Positions 7,572-16,159 of a stretch of DNA of 58,516 nt are shown here, piece after piece. This stretch comes from Candidatus Thorarchaeota archaeon (GTDB taxonomy: Archaea; Asgardarchaeota; Thorarchaeia; Thorarchaeales; Thorarchaeaceae), in the NCBI GenBank assembly GCA_016839605.1, contig JAEOTX010000078.1:1-58516 (forward strand), given 5' to 3'. The notes under the pieces are model-generated. The model was not told where the DNA came from. It made no database searches and saw only the letters and a program-made list of their open reading frames with translations. Position 1 is the first letter of the stretch; each line of letters begins with the position of its first letter. Made by a program: the position numbers and the translations under genes.

Positions 7572-9092
7572 GTGCCAGGCGATGAGCCACATACATCGAG
7601 TGAGAGATTGATAGTAGTTCTCTTCCTTTTTGCTCTCTTGCCAATTGCACTTTGTCATTTATTAGGACTCGCGCAAATTCTGCTGGCTCAAGATGATCTT
7701 CTATTAGGACTCATCCTGTTATTGGCAATGGGTATGGGAGTTAACAGCACACTCGTAGCCTATTCATTGGTAAATTACATGCAGGAACGAGATTTCAGAG
7801 ACCTCGCTCTTTTACTGATTGTGCTGGATGGTATCATCCTAATGCTGTTCTATCTAATCACTAATCCCGCTTCGGCATCATGGTCTCTCTTTGCGGACAG
7901 AGAGAAAAACAGGACCATCATAACAGCTTTCGCCTTCGTCTTGATTCCTTTCTTGCTATTTGGTTCACTTGAAAAGAAATCTACAGCGACCAAGAAGCAG
8001 GAGATTGTTTCGGCCGCTTGGGGATTGTGCTTAATGCCTTCGGTGCTATTGTGGTTTTTCCTCAGTCCGGAACCGGTATTTATCACATCTCAAAACGGGG
8101 GAGGAATCTCGGGGATAACACCCTTGGGATGGGTGATCCTCTTGGGATCTCTGATTACACTCGTAGGAAGTCTGGTAAAGAGCTTCTTTGCATGGATAAG
8201 GGAGAAGACCCGCATTACACTGGCCTATTTTTTGGCACTTGTCTTGTGGATGACTTCTGTATTGACCTTCGTTGTGCAAGGAGATCCGTTTCAACTTTCA
8301 GAGCTGCTCTGGTTCTGGGGAATTTCATCTGGATTCGCGGTAATAGCTGTGGCTATGCTCATCTCTAACGTAATCGAACCTCGCAAGGAATTATCAGAGG
8401 CTGTGAGGAGCAGAACAGAAGATCTTGAGTATGCCAAAAAAGAAACAGAGTTCTATCTCAATATCTGGGCGCACAAGGTCGGTAACCTCTTACAGGGCAT
8501 GACGACATATCTAGACCTATTCTCAGCGTCTATTGATCCTGAGTTTCTCTCTCGACCTCAAGAAACTGCTAAGGACCTATCTGGACAGGCGACAATAATC
8601 AATAGGCAGGTCGCAGCACTTCTCAGAGTAAAGGAAACCGAAGAACCGAGAACATGGCCAGTTCATCTGGCAAATATGATTAGAAGAGCCCATGAAGAAA
8701 CAATTGAAGCCCTCGACAGGGATTCAGAGGCCCTAGTTCTTGATGGTGAAAGCAAGGTTCATGTCATAGCTGATGATTTTCTTGATTTGGCCTTCAGTTG
8801 TCTGTTCAGATTCATTTTGGATAATCATCATCCTGATAATCCATTGAAATTAAAAATTGAAGAATCTAAAGACAAAGTCCAGGTTAGCATCACATGTGCA
8901 GGGATGACACTGACAAGTGATGCTGAGCTTGCTCTATCGGATGACATTATCCCAAATAGAAAACACCTTGGACTTGAAATCTTCACTGCGAAACTCCTGA
9001 TGGCATATTACGGTGGGCGCCTCGCATATCGGAAAGACAGTGAAGCCGGTGCTACCTCTTTCATCTTGGATTTCAAACAGTTTCGTAGATAG
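7572..9092 (+). CDS. Membrane sensor with degenerate histidine-kinase core
   Basis: A 506-residue protein with GTG start. Residues 10-270 contain about eight hydrophobic membrane segments, as in 7TM/MASE-type sensors. A coiled linker (SEAVRSRTEDLEYAKKE) leads to a DHp-like helix with a candidate phospho-accepting His in WAHKVGN, instead of the usual HELRNPL. The C-terminal ATPase-like domain keeps a G2-like HLGLEIFTAKLL region and a final beta hairpin (GATSFILDF), but no clear N box or G1 DxGxG is visible. It may therefore not phosphorylate. No response regulator is nearby. Ligand unknown. Confidence 0.7.
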   Translation: MPGDEPHTSSERLIVVLFLFALLPIALCHLLGLAQILLAQDDLLLGLILLLAMGMGVNSTLVAYSLVNYMQERDFRDLALLLIVLDGIILMLFYLITNPASASWSLFADREKNRTIITAFAFVLIPFLLFGSLEKKSTATKKQEIVSAAWGLCLMPSVLLWFFLSPEPVFITSQNGGGISGITPLGWVILLGSLITLVGSLVKSFFAWIREKTRITLAYFLALVLWMTSVLTFVVQGDPFQLSELLWFWGISSGFAVIAVAMLISNVIEPRKELSEAVRSRTEDLEYAKKETEFYLNIWAHKVGNLLQGMTTYLDLFSASIDPEFLSRPQETAKDLSGQATIINRQVAALLRVKETEEPRTWPVHLANMIRRAHEETIEALDRDSEALVLDGESKVHVIADDFLDLAFSCLFRFILDNHHPDNPLKLKIEESKDKVQVSITCAGMTLTSDAELALSDDIIPNRKHLGLEIFTAKLLMAYYGGRLAYRKDSEAGATSFILDFKQFRR

Positions 9093-9122
9093 TAATGAAA
9101 CTAGGCCAGAAATGATTGCAAG

Positions 9123-9138
9123 AAATAGAAGTTTGAAG
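9123..9138 (+). repeat. 16-base exact repeat shared with the actin 3' flank
   Basis: AAATAGAAGTTTGAAG occurs here, just after the sensor kinase gene, and again at 11526-11541 beside the actin terminator. A diverged form begins the actin remnant near 7409. Its function is unknown; it could be the edge of the same duplication or a small dispersed element. Confidence 0.6.
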
Positions 9139-9181
9139 CTAGCCTGCTGATTAACTTGGAAAGAACCCATTAATGGCCAAC

Positions 9182-9739
9182 TTATGGAGGCGTCCAATCG
9201 AGAGGGATGTTTTCAGCGAGAGTTCTTAGCAGTTCCTTTGTCCTCTTATCGTCAAATCTACAGCTCTCCCACACCTTTTGTTCAAACAATAAATCATCAT
9301 TATTTCTAATCGAAAATGTAAGCACCGCCGCATTGGGGAGTGCTCTTTCTGAACAATTCTCCAGGTCCCATATCTTCTTCTTAACTAAGTCTTGTATGAA
9401 GACAGACAGCTTATCATTGGAAAACGCAATCTCTCTTTTCTTAGCGGCCTTGGTTTCTTTCTTGATATCGACTGGAGTTCCTTTTGGTATCTTCCAATGT
9501 ACAATATTTTTAGAGGTCACGGTGATTCTTAATCGTGAATAGTATGCCGTGTGTCCAGATTGATACTCGAATGAAAAGCTCGTTAAATCGGCTTTTCCCT
9601 TTAGCAGATTCTTAAGGTGGTTCCTCAGTTCTTTCTTAGTATACGTCACTTGCTTCGACCTCAAAATTCTGACTACTGATTCATGTCCAAGTAGAAATGA
9701 CACAAGATAAGGTATTGGAAGAGAAACTGGCGCTAACAA
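9182..9739 (-). CDS. Hypothetical protein downstream of lysyl-tRNA synthetase
   Basis: A 185-residue basic protein of no family I recognise, with a mix of beta strands and charged helices and one hydrophobic N-terminal stretch (PYLVSFLLG). The start is TTG at 9739, only 24 bases after the stop of the lysyl-tRNA synthetase gene on the same strand, so the two are probably co-transcribed. Base composition is more AT-rich than in the superoperon genes. The start is uncertain because no clear ribosome binding site precedes it. Confidence 0.55.
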   Translation of the reverse strand: MLAPVSLPIPYLVSFLLGHESVVRILRSKQVTYTKKELRNHLKNLLKGKADLTSFSFEYQSGHTAYYSRLRITVTSKNIVHWKIPKGTPVDIKKETKAAKKREIAFSNDKLSVFIQDLVKKKIWDLENCSERALPNAAVLTFSIRNNDDLLFEQKVWESCRFDDKRTKELLRTLAENIPLDWTPP

Positions 9740-9763
9740 AAAGGGAGATTCAATGTCTGTTGA

Positions 9764-11389
9764 TTACTGCAGAGTTCTCTTCAATGTTACAATAGCTTGT
9801 TCAACTCCAATCGTCTGAATATATGGACCTAATTTCGGACCACGATCCGTATTCAGAAGAATTTGATAAAGTAGTTTGAAGAAGTTTCTTGGTTTGATTT
9901 CATTTTCTCTTGCTGTTTCAAAGATCTTGGTTTGAATCTCGTCTGAGTCTTTCAAACCCTCTATTGCTCTAACTAGATACTTGATAGCAGCCTTTTGTTT
10001 TTCATCTAAGTCAATAGTAATGTCTTCAAGTTGAGCGAAATCGTTTACCCAATTATTTGCATACTGAACTCTTTCATTTACATCTCGAAGAGTTGCTCCA
10101 TTTCTAAGATACCCATATTCTACTAAGCGAGACTCGATGAATTCCTCATATGCACTCTTGGGTGCTACAGCTATTAGATTGACAAGCAATGAATAAGGAA
10201 TGTGGGTTGACCTCTTATCAGGTGGTTTGAGATGCCAGCAATATTCAAACAATCCTCTCAACTTTCTCTCTCGAGCAGGATTGCTTTCTTTTATTCGGCC
10301 AAAATAGACATCTTCCAGATAATCTAGTTCCTTCATGTAAGTTGGGATATCATCTACTGCTAAAGTCCTACTTCCAGTGATCCTTTTGAATGTCAGTAGT
10401 TGCAGTGATTGAGGTGAACCATAAAGGAACCAAGTTTGCGGAGTAAATACATTCCCAGCAGATTTCGATATCTTCGATCCACCTTTATCCAAGAACATCT
10501 CATACCTTGCATGAATAGGGGGCTCATAACCGAAAATCTCTGTGCATATCTGATCGTTGCATATAACAGATTCAAAGATGTCCTTTCCAAAAGCCTCAAA
10601 ATCGATTTGAAGTAGATCCCATCTTGCTGCAAATTCAACTTTCCAAGTGAGCTTACCTTCCCCTTTGGCTATATCTGACCAACCATGGTAGCCACACCCA
10701 TCAAGCATTTCGCCGCGAATTTCATCTCCTTCACAAATGTATTCCACTTGACCTTTCTTTTCATCAAAGCTGATTGCTTTGGTAGTATAGATTTTCCCAC
10801 ATTGCTTGCAAACAGCATGATAGGGGAGTACTTCCAAATATTTCGCCTGTCCGGTTGTTTCTTCAATTATTTCTCCAGCACGTTTTGCTTTAGCTAGCAG
10901 GGTTTTGACCTGTGGAGCCATTTTGCCGGTCGTATACAATTCATTTGCTGAGGTGGGGGTAAAGAGGATACCGGCTTGATCAATTGCATCGATTAACAGC
11001 GATGACATATGTTGACCATAGCTTTCATGACAACCCCAGGGATCAGGAATCATAGAAACTGGTTTTCCAAGATGTTCTTCCAATTCAGGTGGTGTTCCTG
11101 CAGGTACTTTACGCAAACCATCCATATCATCAGCAAAAGCTATAAACTCTGATTTTCTGCCCAAATCTTCGATTGCTAGTTTGAAGCCAAATGCACGTGA
11201 TGCATCTGCGAATGACCCAATATGAGGGAAGCCAGATGCGCCAAGTCCGCTCTCAGTTCTGATCACTTCTGGATGCTTGCCTTCTAAGTTGTCTTTACGT
11301 TCTAATACACTTAGAGCTAATTTATCGATCCAGGTTCCACGACCGATAACTTCCTCTGTGTCATCATCAAGGTCAAAATCTTGTGTCAA
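9764..11389 (-). CDS. lysS: Lysyl-tRNA synthetase, class I (archaeal type)
   Basis: A class I LysRS of 541 residues charging tRNA-Lys, the form typical of archaea and spirochetes. The HIGH motif is HIGS at residues 56-59 and the KMSKS motif is KISKS at 306-310. A zinc-binding insertion with CKQC and two later Cys lies between them, and the C-terminal helical anticodon cage follows. ATG start at 11389. An unknown gene follows after 24 bases on the same strand. Together with the hypothetical gene and the sensor kinase it lies between the two copies of the actin 3' end. Confidence 0.95.
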   Translation of the reverse strand: MTQDFDLDDDTEEVIGRGTWIDKLALSVLERKDNLEGKHPEVIRTESGLGASGFPHIGSFADASRAFGFKLAIEDLGRKSEFIAFADDMDGLRKVPAGTPPELEEHLGKPVSMIPDPWGCHESYGQHMSSLLIDAIDQAGILFTPTSANELYTTGKMAPQVKTLLAKAKRAGEIIEETTGQAKYLEVLPYHAVCKQCGKIYTTKAISFDEKKGQVEYICEGDEIRGEMLDGCGYHGWSDIAKGEGKLTWKVEFAARWDLLQIDFEAFGKDIFESVICNDQICTEIFGYEPPIHARYEMFLDKGGSKISKSAGNVFTPQTWFLYGSPQSLQLLTFKRITGSRTLAVDDIPTYMKELDYLEDVYFGRIKESNPARERKLRGLFEYCWHLKPPDKRSTHIPYSLLVNLIAVAPKSAYEEFIESRLVEYGYLRNGATLRDVNERVQYANNWVNDFAQLEDITIDLDEKQKAAIKYLVRAIEGLKDSDEIQTKIFETARENEIKPRNFFKLLYQILLNTDRGPKLGPYIQTIGVEQAIVTLKRTLQ

Positions 11390-11538
11390 TTTCTACGCCA
11401 AGAAGACATCCTCTCTCATCATTTTAATTCCTACTATATTGAACGTTAAAACCAGAAATTAGAAAATGAGAGAAACGGAGCGTAGTAGATTCTAAGCTGA
11501 TCGAAGCTTAGAGCCTTCAGAAAGCAAATAGAAGTTTG

Positions 11539-11563
11539 AAGGAGGGCTTTGCGGCCCTACCTT
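11539..11563 (-). terminator. Hairpin terminator after actin
   Basis: Read on the minus strand just past the actin stop, AAGGTAGGGC pairs with GCCCTCCTT around a 6-base loop, with one bulged base. The stem is GC-rich and is followed by a pyrimidine-rich run (CAAACTTCTATTT). The position suits termination of the actin transcript before it meets the opposing region. The matching hairpin is destroyed in the remnant near 7420. Confidence 0.55.
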
Positions 11564-11577
11564 CAGAGACTGTTGGT

Positions 11578-12717
11578 CTAAATACACCTGTGAATGACTT
11601 CAGGTCCTGCTTCCTCGAACTCCTTTCTGGAAACCCACATCTTCTGGAAGGTCTTCAGTGAGGCAAGGATGCTTCCACCAATCCAGACAGAGTACTGTCT
11701 CTCGGGTGGAGCAATAATTCGGACCTCGATGTTCTCTGGGACTAGCTCGGTGATCTCCTTGTGGAGCCTCTCCTTGAGTCCTGGGAACATAGTCGAACCA
11801 CCGGACAACACAACGTTGGCGTACAGGTCACGTCGCAAGTCGACGTCACATGCCTTGATAGACTCAACAATGTGGTCATCTAGTGGTTGGGTGTCAAGAC
11901 CGATTGCGCTAGGATTGAAGAACAACTCGGGTGCCTGGAACCTCTCTGCTCCGACTGTGATTACCTCACCGTCAGGTAGCATGTAAGGCTTGTCAACACC
12001 TGCCTTATCGGCTACGGTTCGTTCTCTCTCAGGATCAAGGGCTACGTAACATAGCTTCTCCTTGACATCCCTGACAATCTCTTTTTCTGCACCGCTCACA
12101 AAGGAGTAGCCCCTCTGCCTGAGCAGTCTGCGCAGATACTCGGTGATGTCACGGCCTGCGAGGTCGATTCTTTTGATAGCGTGAGTGATAGCAAAGCCCT
12201 CGTAGATTGGGACAATGTGTGTCACACCATCTCCGGAGTCAATAACTAGTCCTGTCGTTCTTCCGGACGCGTATAGCGATAGCACTGCCTGTGTGGCAAC
12301 GTACACTGCTGGAACACCAAAGTTGTCAAACATAACTGAGGCCATTCTCTCACGATTCTCACGTGGGTTGAATGGTGCTTCAGTCAGTAGGACTGGGTTC
12401 TCACTTGGGTCTATTTTGAGGTCATTATAGAACGTGTAGCTCCAAATTTTCTCAATAGCGTCCCAGTCATCAATCACACCATGTGTGATGGGATAGACCA
12501 GTCGCAGAACACCACGCAGGTTGATGGCTTCCTCACCGATGTAGTAATCTCTGGTATAGTGATCAACATCAGTCATGATTGATTCGTATCGTGGATATCC
12601 AATCAGTGTGGGCCAAACACTTCGTGGCTGATCTTCGCCGGCGTATCCGTTCTTGCTAAGGCCAGTGCCGTTGTCAATGACAATGGGCTTCGCGCCAAGG
12701 AACTCGTCTTCAGCCAT
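11578..12717 (-). CDS. Actin (Asgard actin, lokiactin family)
   Basis: A full-length actin of 379 residues that polymerises in other Asgard archaea. Phosphate-1 motif [14 protein letters not shown] starts near residue 15. [12 protein letters not shown] (75-86) matches the sensor-His loop of eukaryotic actin and [13 protein letters not shown] lies near 111. Phosphate-2 motif DSGDGVTH is at about 160-167, and the adenosine motif [11 protein letters not shown] near 304. No large insertion or deletion relative to eukaryotic actin is evident, unlike MreB or crenactin. ATG start with GAGG upstream; own promoter and terminator; monocistronic. Confidence 0.97.
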   Translation of the reverse strand: MAEDEFLGAKPIVIDNGTGLSKNGYAGEDQPRSVWPTLIGYPRYESIMTDVDHYTRDYYIGEEAINLRGVLRLVYPITHGVIDDWDAIEKIWSYTFYNDLKIDPSENPVLLTEAPFNPRENRERMASVMFDNFGVPAVYVATQAVLSLYASGRTTGLVIDSGDGVTHIVPIYEGFAITHAIKRIDLAGRDITEYLRRLLRQRGYSFVSGAEKEIVRDVKEKLCYVALDPERERTVADKAGVDKPYMLPDGEVITVGAERFQAPELFFNPSAIGLDTQPLDDHIVESIKACDVDLRRDLYANVVLSGGSTMFPGLKERLHKEITELVPENIEVRIIAPPERQYSVWIGGSILASLKTFQKMWVSRKEFEEAGPEVIHRCI

Positions 12718-13026
12718 TTTTTCGGTCCTCTTTTTTTTGGTTAATGAGTAGATCTCAGAACCTAGATTCTAACTCAGAGTTCACGGAACTCTTCGCTACT
12801 GTACAGTTCGCTTTCGACTATATTTAAGACTATTCTGTCTTAGTCTCTTTAATTCAAAGGAACATCTAAGATATATTCGATTGATACGAGACCTACATAG
12901 GTAATATATGTCTGGTACTTTTACTAGCTTTGAAATACCCTTCAAAATGCCGTATATACATCATCAGGCATACTTTTGTTTTAATCAGGAATGTAGTAAA
13001 TAGTGATATATAGACAGAATATATAT
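12718..13026. promoter_or_regulatory. AT-rich divergent promoter region, actin and CARF-like gene
   Basis: About 300 bases without a gene between divergent genes. On the minus strand TTAAATATA (12819-12827) is a good TATA box; initiation about 25 bases later would give actin a leader of roughly 80 bases. On the plus strand several TATATA runs lie at 13006-13026 just before the CARF-like gene. A perfect inverted repeat ACCTACATAGGT at 12891-12902 could be an operator. No promoter was tested. Confidence 0.5.
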
Positions 13027-13860
13027 ATGTCATATACCTTTGAATTAAAGTGGCGTGAAACGATGTTTTGGGAAACTGCAGACACGGTCATCAGAAGGGA
13101 GATTCAGATTGATGCCAGAAGAATTATTCTGGACCTTCTAGAAGGAGGCCCTAAGACAGGGATAGAACTACGAGAGGCAATAAAACGGTTCAAGCAGACA
13201 CAAGAGATGGAGAAGGCAAGAGCGGAGAAGAGAAAGCTTACCAAGAAGCAGATTCAGGCCATCAATGTAACTGACCCTCATTTATATCACAATACAAAAC
13301 ACCTGGAGAATTTACAGATAATCACTAGCAGGAAGAGCTCAAGAATACGCCTCTTCGGACTGGTGCCTTGGGCAATCCAACCTGTAAGAAGGGTTTTAGG
13401 GGTGACTCGTCCAGCGGCACTCATCACCTCGATGTCACGTCCTGAAGATCAGAGACCATTCATTACTTGGCTGAATGAGCAGAAGGATTTCGACGTGAGG
13501 TCTCTCCATGTCATTGTCGAAGACAGGACCTTCGCTAGAGGATCATCGAGAAACCTAGCAAGATATCTGCCTGAGAAGGGTGAACCTAAGTGGGAGATTC
13601 AATGGCATGACCTACCTGTCGACTCTGCAGGCAACTACGACACAAACATACCAGGTGATGTTATGCTCACCCAGCGGGAGATAGAGAACATAATCACTGA
13701 CAATATCAAGCAATATGATCTTGTTATTGATCTCTCTACGGGGCCGCCCCTGATTGTGCTTGCACTCTCACTCTTGGCTATGCATTATTCATTGAGTGCC
13801 ATATTTGTGAATCACAAGGATGGAAGTAATATCATAACTAGAGTGTTACCAAGGGGCTAA
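13027..13860 (+). CDS. Winged-helix protein with CARF-like sensor domain
   Basis: The N-terminal part (ARRIILDLLEGGPKTGIELREA, then a linker and a wing) looks like a winged helix-turn-helix. From about residue 135 a Rossmann-like domain begins with ALITSMSRPEDQRPF and ends with DLVIDLSTGPPLIVLALSL, recalling the two ligand-facing motifs of CARF domains that bind cyclic oligoadenylates. If right, it is a nucleotide-sensing regulator with the HTH first, the reverse of Csa3. The frame is also open from GTG 13003; ATG 13027 or 13063 are likelier. The RNase III-like gene follows after 5 bases. No cas gene or CRISPR is visible here. Confidence 0.55.
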   Translation: MSYTFELKWRETMFWETADTVIRREIQIDARRIILDLLEGGPKTGIELREAIKRFKQTQEMEKARAEKRKLTKKQIQAINVTDPHLYHNTKHLENLQIITSRKSSRIRLFGLVPWAIQPVRRVLGVTRPAALITSMSRPEDQRPFITWLNEQKDFDVRSLHVIVEDRTFARGSSRNLARYLPEKGEPKWEIQWHDLPVDSAGNYDTNIPGDVMLTQREIENIITDNIKQYDLVIDLSTGPPLIVLALSLLAMHYSLSAIFVNHKDGSNIITRVLPRG

Positions 13861-13865
13861 ACAAG

Positions 13866-14549
13866 TTGACACATGGAAGAGAGCTTTCATGGGAAGAAAT
13901 TGGTCTAGAAACCACCCTGAAAGACCTAGCGAACATTGTCCGAGATGTCGAAGCCTCCACCCCGCCACAGAACACACGAATGCTACGCAAGACAAAGAAG
14001 TGGAGTCAGCAGCTCTCTGAGGTCATAGACTCCTTGGTCCAAATCCGGACTGAGCTAAAGCCTCAGCTCGAGAAAGCACTAGGTGTGTCAATCAGAGGGC
14101 AAGAGCTACTCCAAGTAGCTATGTTCCAGCCAAGTACAAAGAACCTGTTCAGTGAGCTTCAGATCCAGCTATCATTGGACAAGAGAAGTCCGTTGGATGA
14201 AGAAGACTACGAAGTTCTTGTGTTTCTTAGTGAGATAGCGCAGTCTTTGGCATTGGTAGGTGATGCAGCAATCTCTATCGCGGTATTGCACCACATCTGG
14301 CAGCCAAAGGCCACTGATGTTGGTACACTGACTCAACGCAGAGCAGATATCGTGAGCAATGAGCATCTGGCGAAAGTCTGTGATTCGTGGGGGCTATATG
14401 AGCAACGCATCCACTTCGATCCCGCCAGTCCTAGTAAGTCAGAGATGAACCACGACAAAGGAACTCTTGTTGAAGCGATTTGCGGAATAGTCTACATCGA
14501 GCACGGGTTCAACAAGGTCAGAGAGCTGATTCCAGTACTCGTGGGATGA
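13866..14549 (+). CDS. RNase III-fold protein with eroded active site
   Basis: The C-terminal 140 of 227 residues follow the ribonuclease III pattern: LGVSIRGQELLQVA (first helix), SLALVGDAAISIAV (signature helix), GTLTQRRADIVSNEHLAKV and LVEAICGIVYIEHG. The signature helix keeps the Asp of LGD and the Glu of VEA, but the two Glu of ERLEFLGD read Gln and Ala, and the Asp three residues before VEA reads Thr. It probably binds RNA or dimerises without normal cleavage. No dsRNA-binding domain is seen. RNase III is uncommon in archaea. TTG start, 5 bases after the CARF-like gene, so almost certainly translated from the same mRNA. Confidence 0.65.
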   Translation: MTHGRELSWEEIGLETTLKDLANIVRDVEASTPPQNTRMLRKTKKWSQQLSEVIDSLVQIRTELKPQLEKALGVSIRGQELLQVAMFQPSTKNLFSELQIQLSLDKRSPLDEEDYEVLVFLSEIAQSLALVGDAAISIAVLHHIWQPKATDVGTLTQRRADIVSNEHLAKVCDSWGLYEQRIHFDPASPSKSEMNHDKGTLVEAICGIVYIEHGFNKVRELIPVLVG

Positions 14550-14562
14550 TGTTTTGAATATC

Positions 14563-16050
14563 TTAAGCTTCGGTCATGTCATATTCATCCCGTAGGTCCT
14601 TAGCATCAGTGGACGCAGGATATAGTTGAAGGAATCGTTTTCGAATAGTAACTGCGTCCTCAGGATCAGAATAGACCCGTACCGACGGGATAGTTTGCTT
14701 CTGTTTGTTAAGAATCTGCATCAAGGGTTGCCCCTCTTCAATGGAATCAAGTGTGACAATCTCAAGACCTGTAGTTTCACCGCCGACCAAGAGTGGAATC
14801 TTACCAAGAAGCGCTTCTCCTAGCTTGGGATTTACGACATCAATGATTACTTTTCCAATATCTCCCGCAACTTCAGTTTCCATATCGATCAGTTTCTCAA
14901 TATCTGTTAGTGTTGCCAGCAGTGCATCTCGAGATGCCTCCTCAAATGATGAGAGTGATCGTGCCAACACTACCTTGAACATTCTCCGGTGTCGTATTCT
15001 TCTTGCATAGTCTCTAACAAACTCAATCTCTGAATTCTTAAACCAAAGATAGAGGTCGGCATCAGTCATACGCGTAAACATTCCAAAGCATTCGTTCTTG
15101 GATAGCCCCTCTTCTCGAAGCCGGAAGTAAGTAGCTTTGGAGGTTATTGCTTCAGCGAGCTTCACGGCATGATGAAGGTAGAGATCACTGAACATCCAGT
15201 TTCTACTGAGGATTAGTGACTCCAATGAATGGAGGGCTTTTAGCATGAATGCCCTCACATAGTTGCCATCACGATTCTTGACAACACGGTTTGTCAGCAT
15301 AACTCTTTCAGCGGGAAAGATGCCTAGTTGAACTCCGCTGAAATGAGCATCTCGGATCAAATAGTCCGTCTTATCTATGTCAAGAGGATGGTCTAGAAAG
15401 TCAGACAGTAACATCCAGACGGGGTCTTTTGCTTTGCGCCTAAAGACATCAACCACAATACTTGGTTCAATACCATTTTCCTTCAGGATGTCAGAGAGTC
15501 CACTATGCTTGATGAGATACTCACCCAAGTCCAAGTGGTCAATCCCGGCCCAGCTCTCCAAAGCATACTCAATGGTGTGTGATGTTGGGGGATGGCCCAC
15601 GTCATGAAGAAGGGCAGCCGCTCTGAACACCTTCTGCTGATAGTCATCAAGTAGGTTAGATAGAGGATGGAAGCAGGGTTCATCTAAGTCATCGCAATAG
15701 TTGACAACTCTTATGCACTTCTGCGCTAAAAAGCTGGTTCCCACGCAGTGAAGAAATCGGGTGTGAGTCGCTCCTGGATATACCAAGTGAGCTGGACCAA
15801 GCTGCTTAACAAAACGCAGCCGTAGCATCTCAATACTTGATAAGATATCCAATTCCCAAGGTGCGAAAATGATAGCTCCATGTACAGGATCTTGGATTGC
15901 TTTCTGGCGAGTATGTTTCTCCTCTACAGACCATAGACGTCTACGACGTTTTATCTTGCTTTGGATTTCATCCCAGGCAGCCCCCTTAGCAGACTTTGCA
16001 TCAGCAATGGTCTGCTCCCGGAAACCTGTCAACCGAATCAGCTCAGCCAT
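14563..16050 (-). CDS. HD-domain phosphohydrolase, SAMHD1/dGTPase-like
   Basis: A 495-residue protein with the SAMHD1/YdhJ layout: HTRFLHCVG (first metal His), LLHDVGHPPTSH (HD motif) and the later DIDKTDYLIRDAHFSGV segment supplying the second Asp. PVHGAIIFAPWELDIL upstream is typical of the family. Members hydrolyse dNTPs to deoxynucleosides and triphosphate, and several act in antiviral defence by nucleotide depletion. It converges on the CARF-like/RNase III-like pair with a 13-base gap. ATG start; a Cys-rich gene lies upstream on the same strand. Confidence 0.88.
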   Translation of the reverse strand: MAELIRLTGFREQTIADAKSAKGAAWDEIQSKIKRRRRLWSVEEKHTRQKAIQDPVHGAIIFAPWELDILSSIEMLRLRFVKQLGPAHLVYPGATHTRFLHCVGTSFLAQKCIRVVNYCDDLDEPCFHPLSNLLDDYQQKVFRAAALLHDVGHPPTSHTIEYALESWAGIDHLDLGEYLIKHSGLSDILKENGIEPSIVVDVFRRKAKDPVWMLLSDFLDHPLDIDKTDYLIRDAHFSGVQLGIFPAERVMLTNRVVKNRDGNYVRAFMLKALHSLESLILSRNWMFSDLYLHHAVKLAEAITSKATYFRLREEGLSKNECFGMFTRMTDADLYLWFKNSEIEFVRDYARRIRHRRMFKVVLARSLSSFEEASRDALLATLTDIEKLIDMETEVAGDIGKVIIDVVNPKLGEALLGKIPLLVGGETTGLEIVTLDSIEEGQPLMQILNKQKQTIPSVRVYSDPEDAVTIRKRFLQLYPASTDAKDLRDEYDMTEA

Positions 16051-16159
16051 CTCGAAATCAAGATCTTGGACAGCTGCTCTATCTCCATGTGGAATCTGCT
16101 TTCACCTACGCACCAAATATTCCGCTGTTATTTAAGCAATGACTTTGACAGAGGTCGCC

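Noticed and set aside
13003..13026. GTG 13003 as the start of the CARF-like gene
   Set aside because: The first eight codons are TATATA-rich promoter-like sequence; ATG 13027 or 13063 gives a more natural N terminus.
12718..13026. CRISPR leader or array near the CARF-like gene
   Set aside because: The region is AT-rich but has no regularly spaced repeats; only a 12-base palindrome was found.
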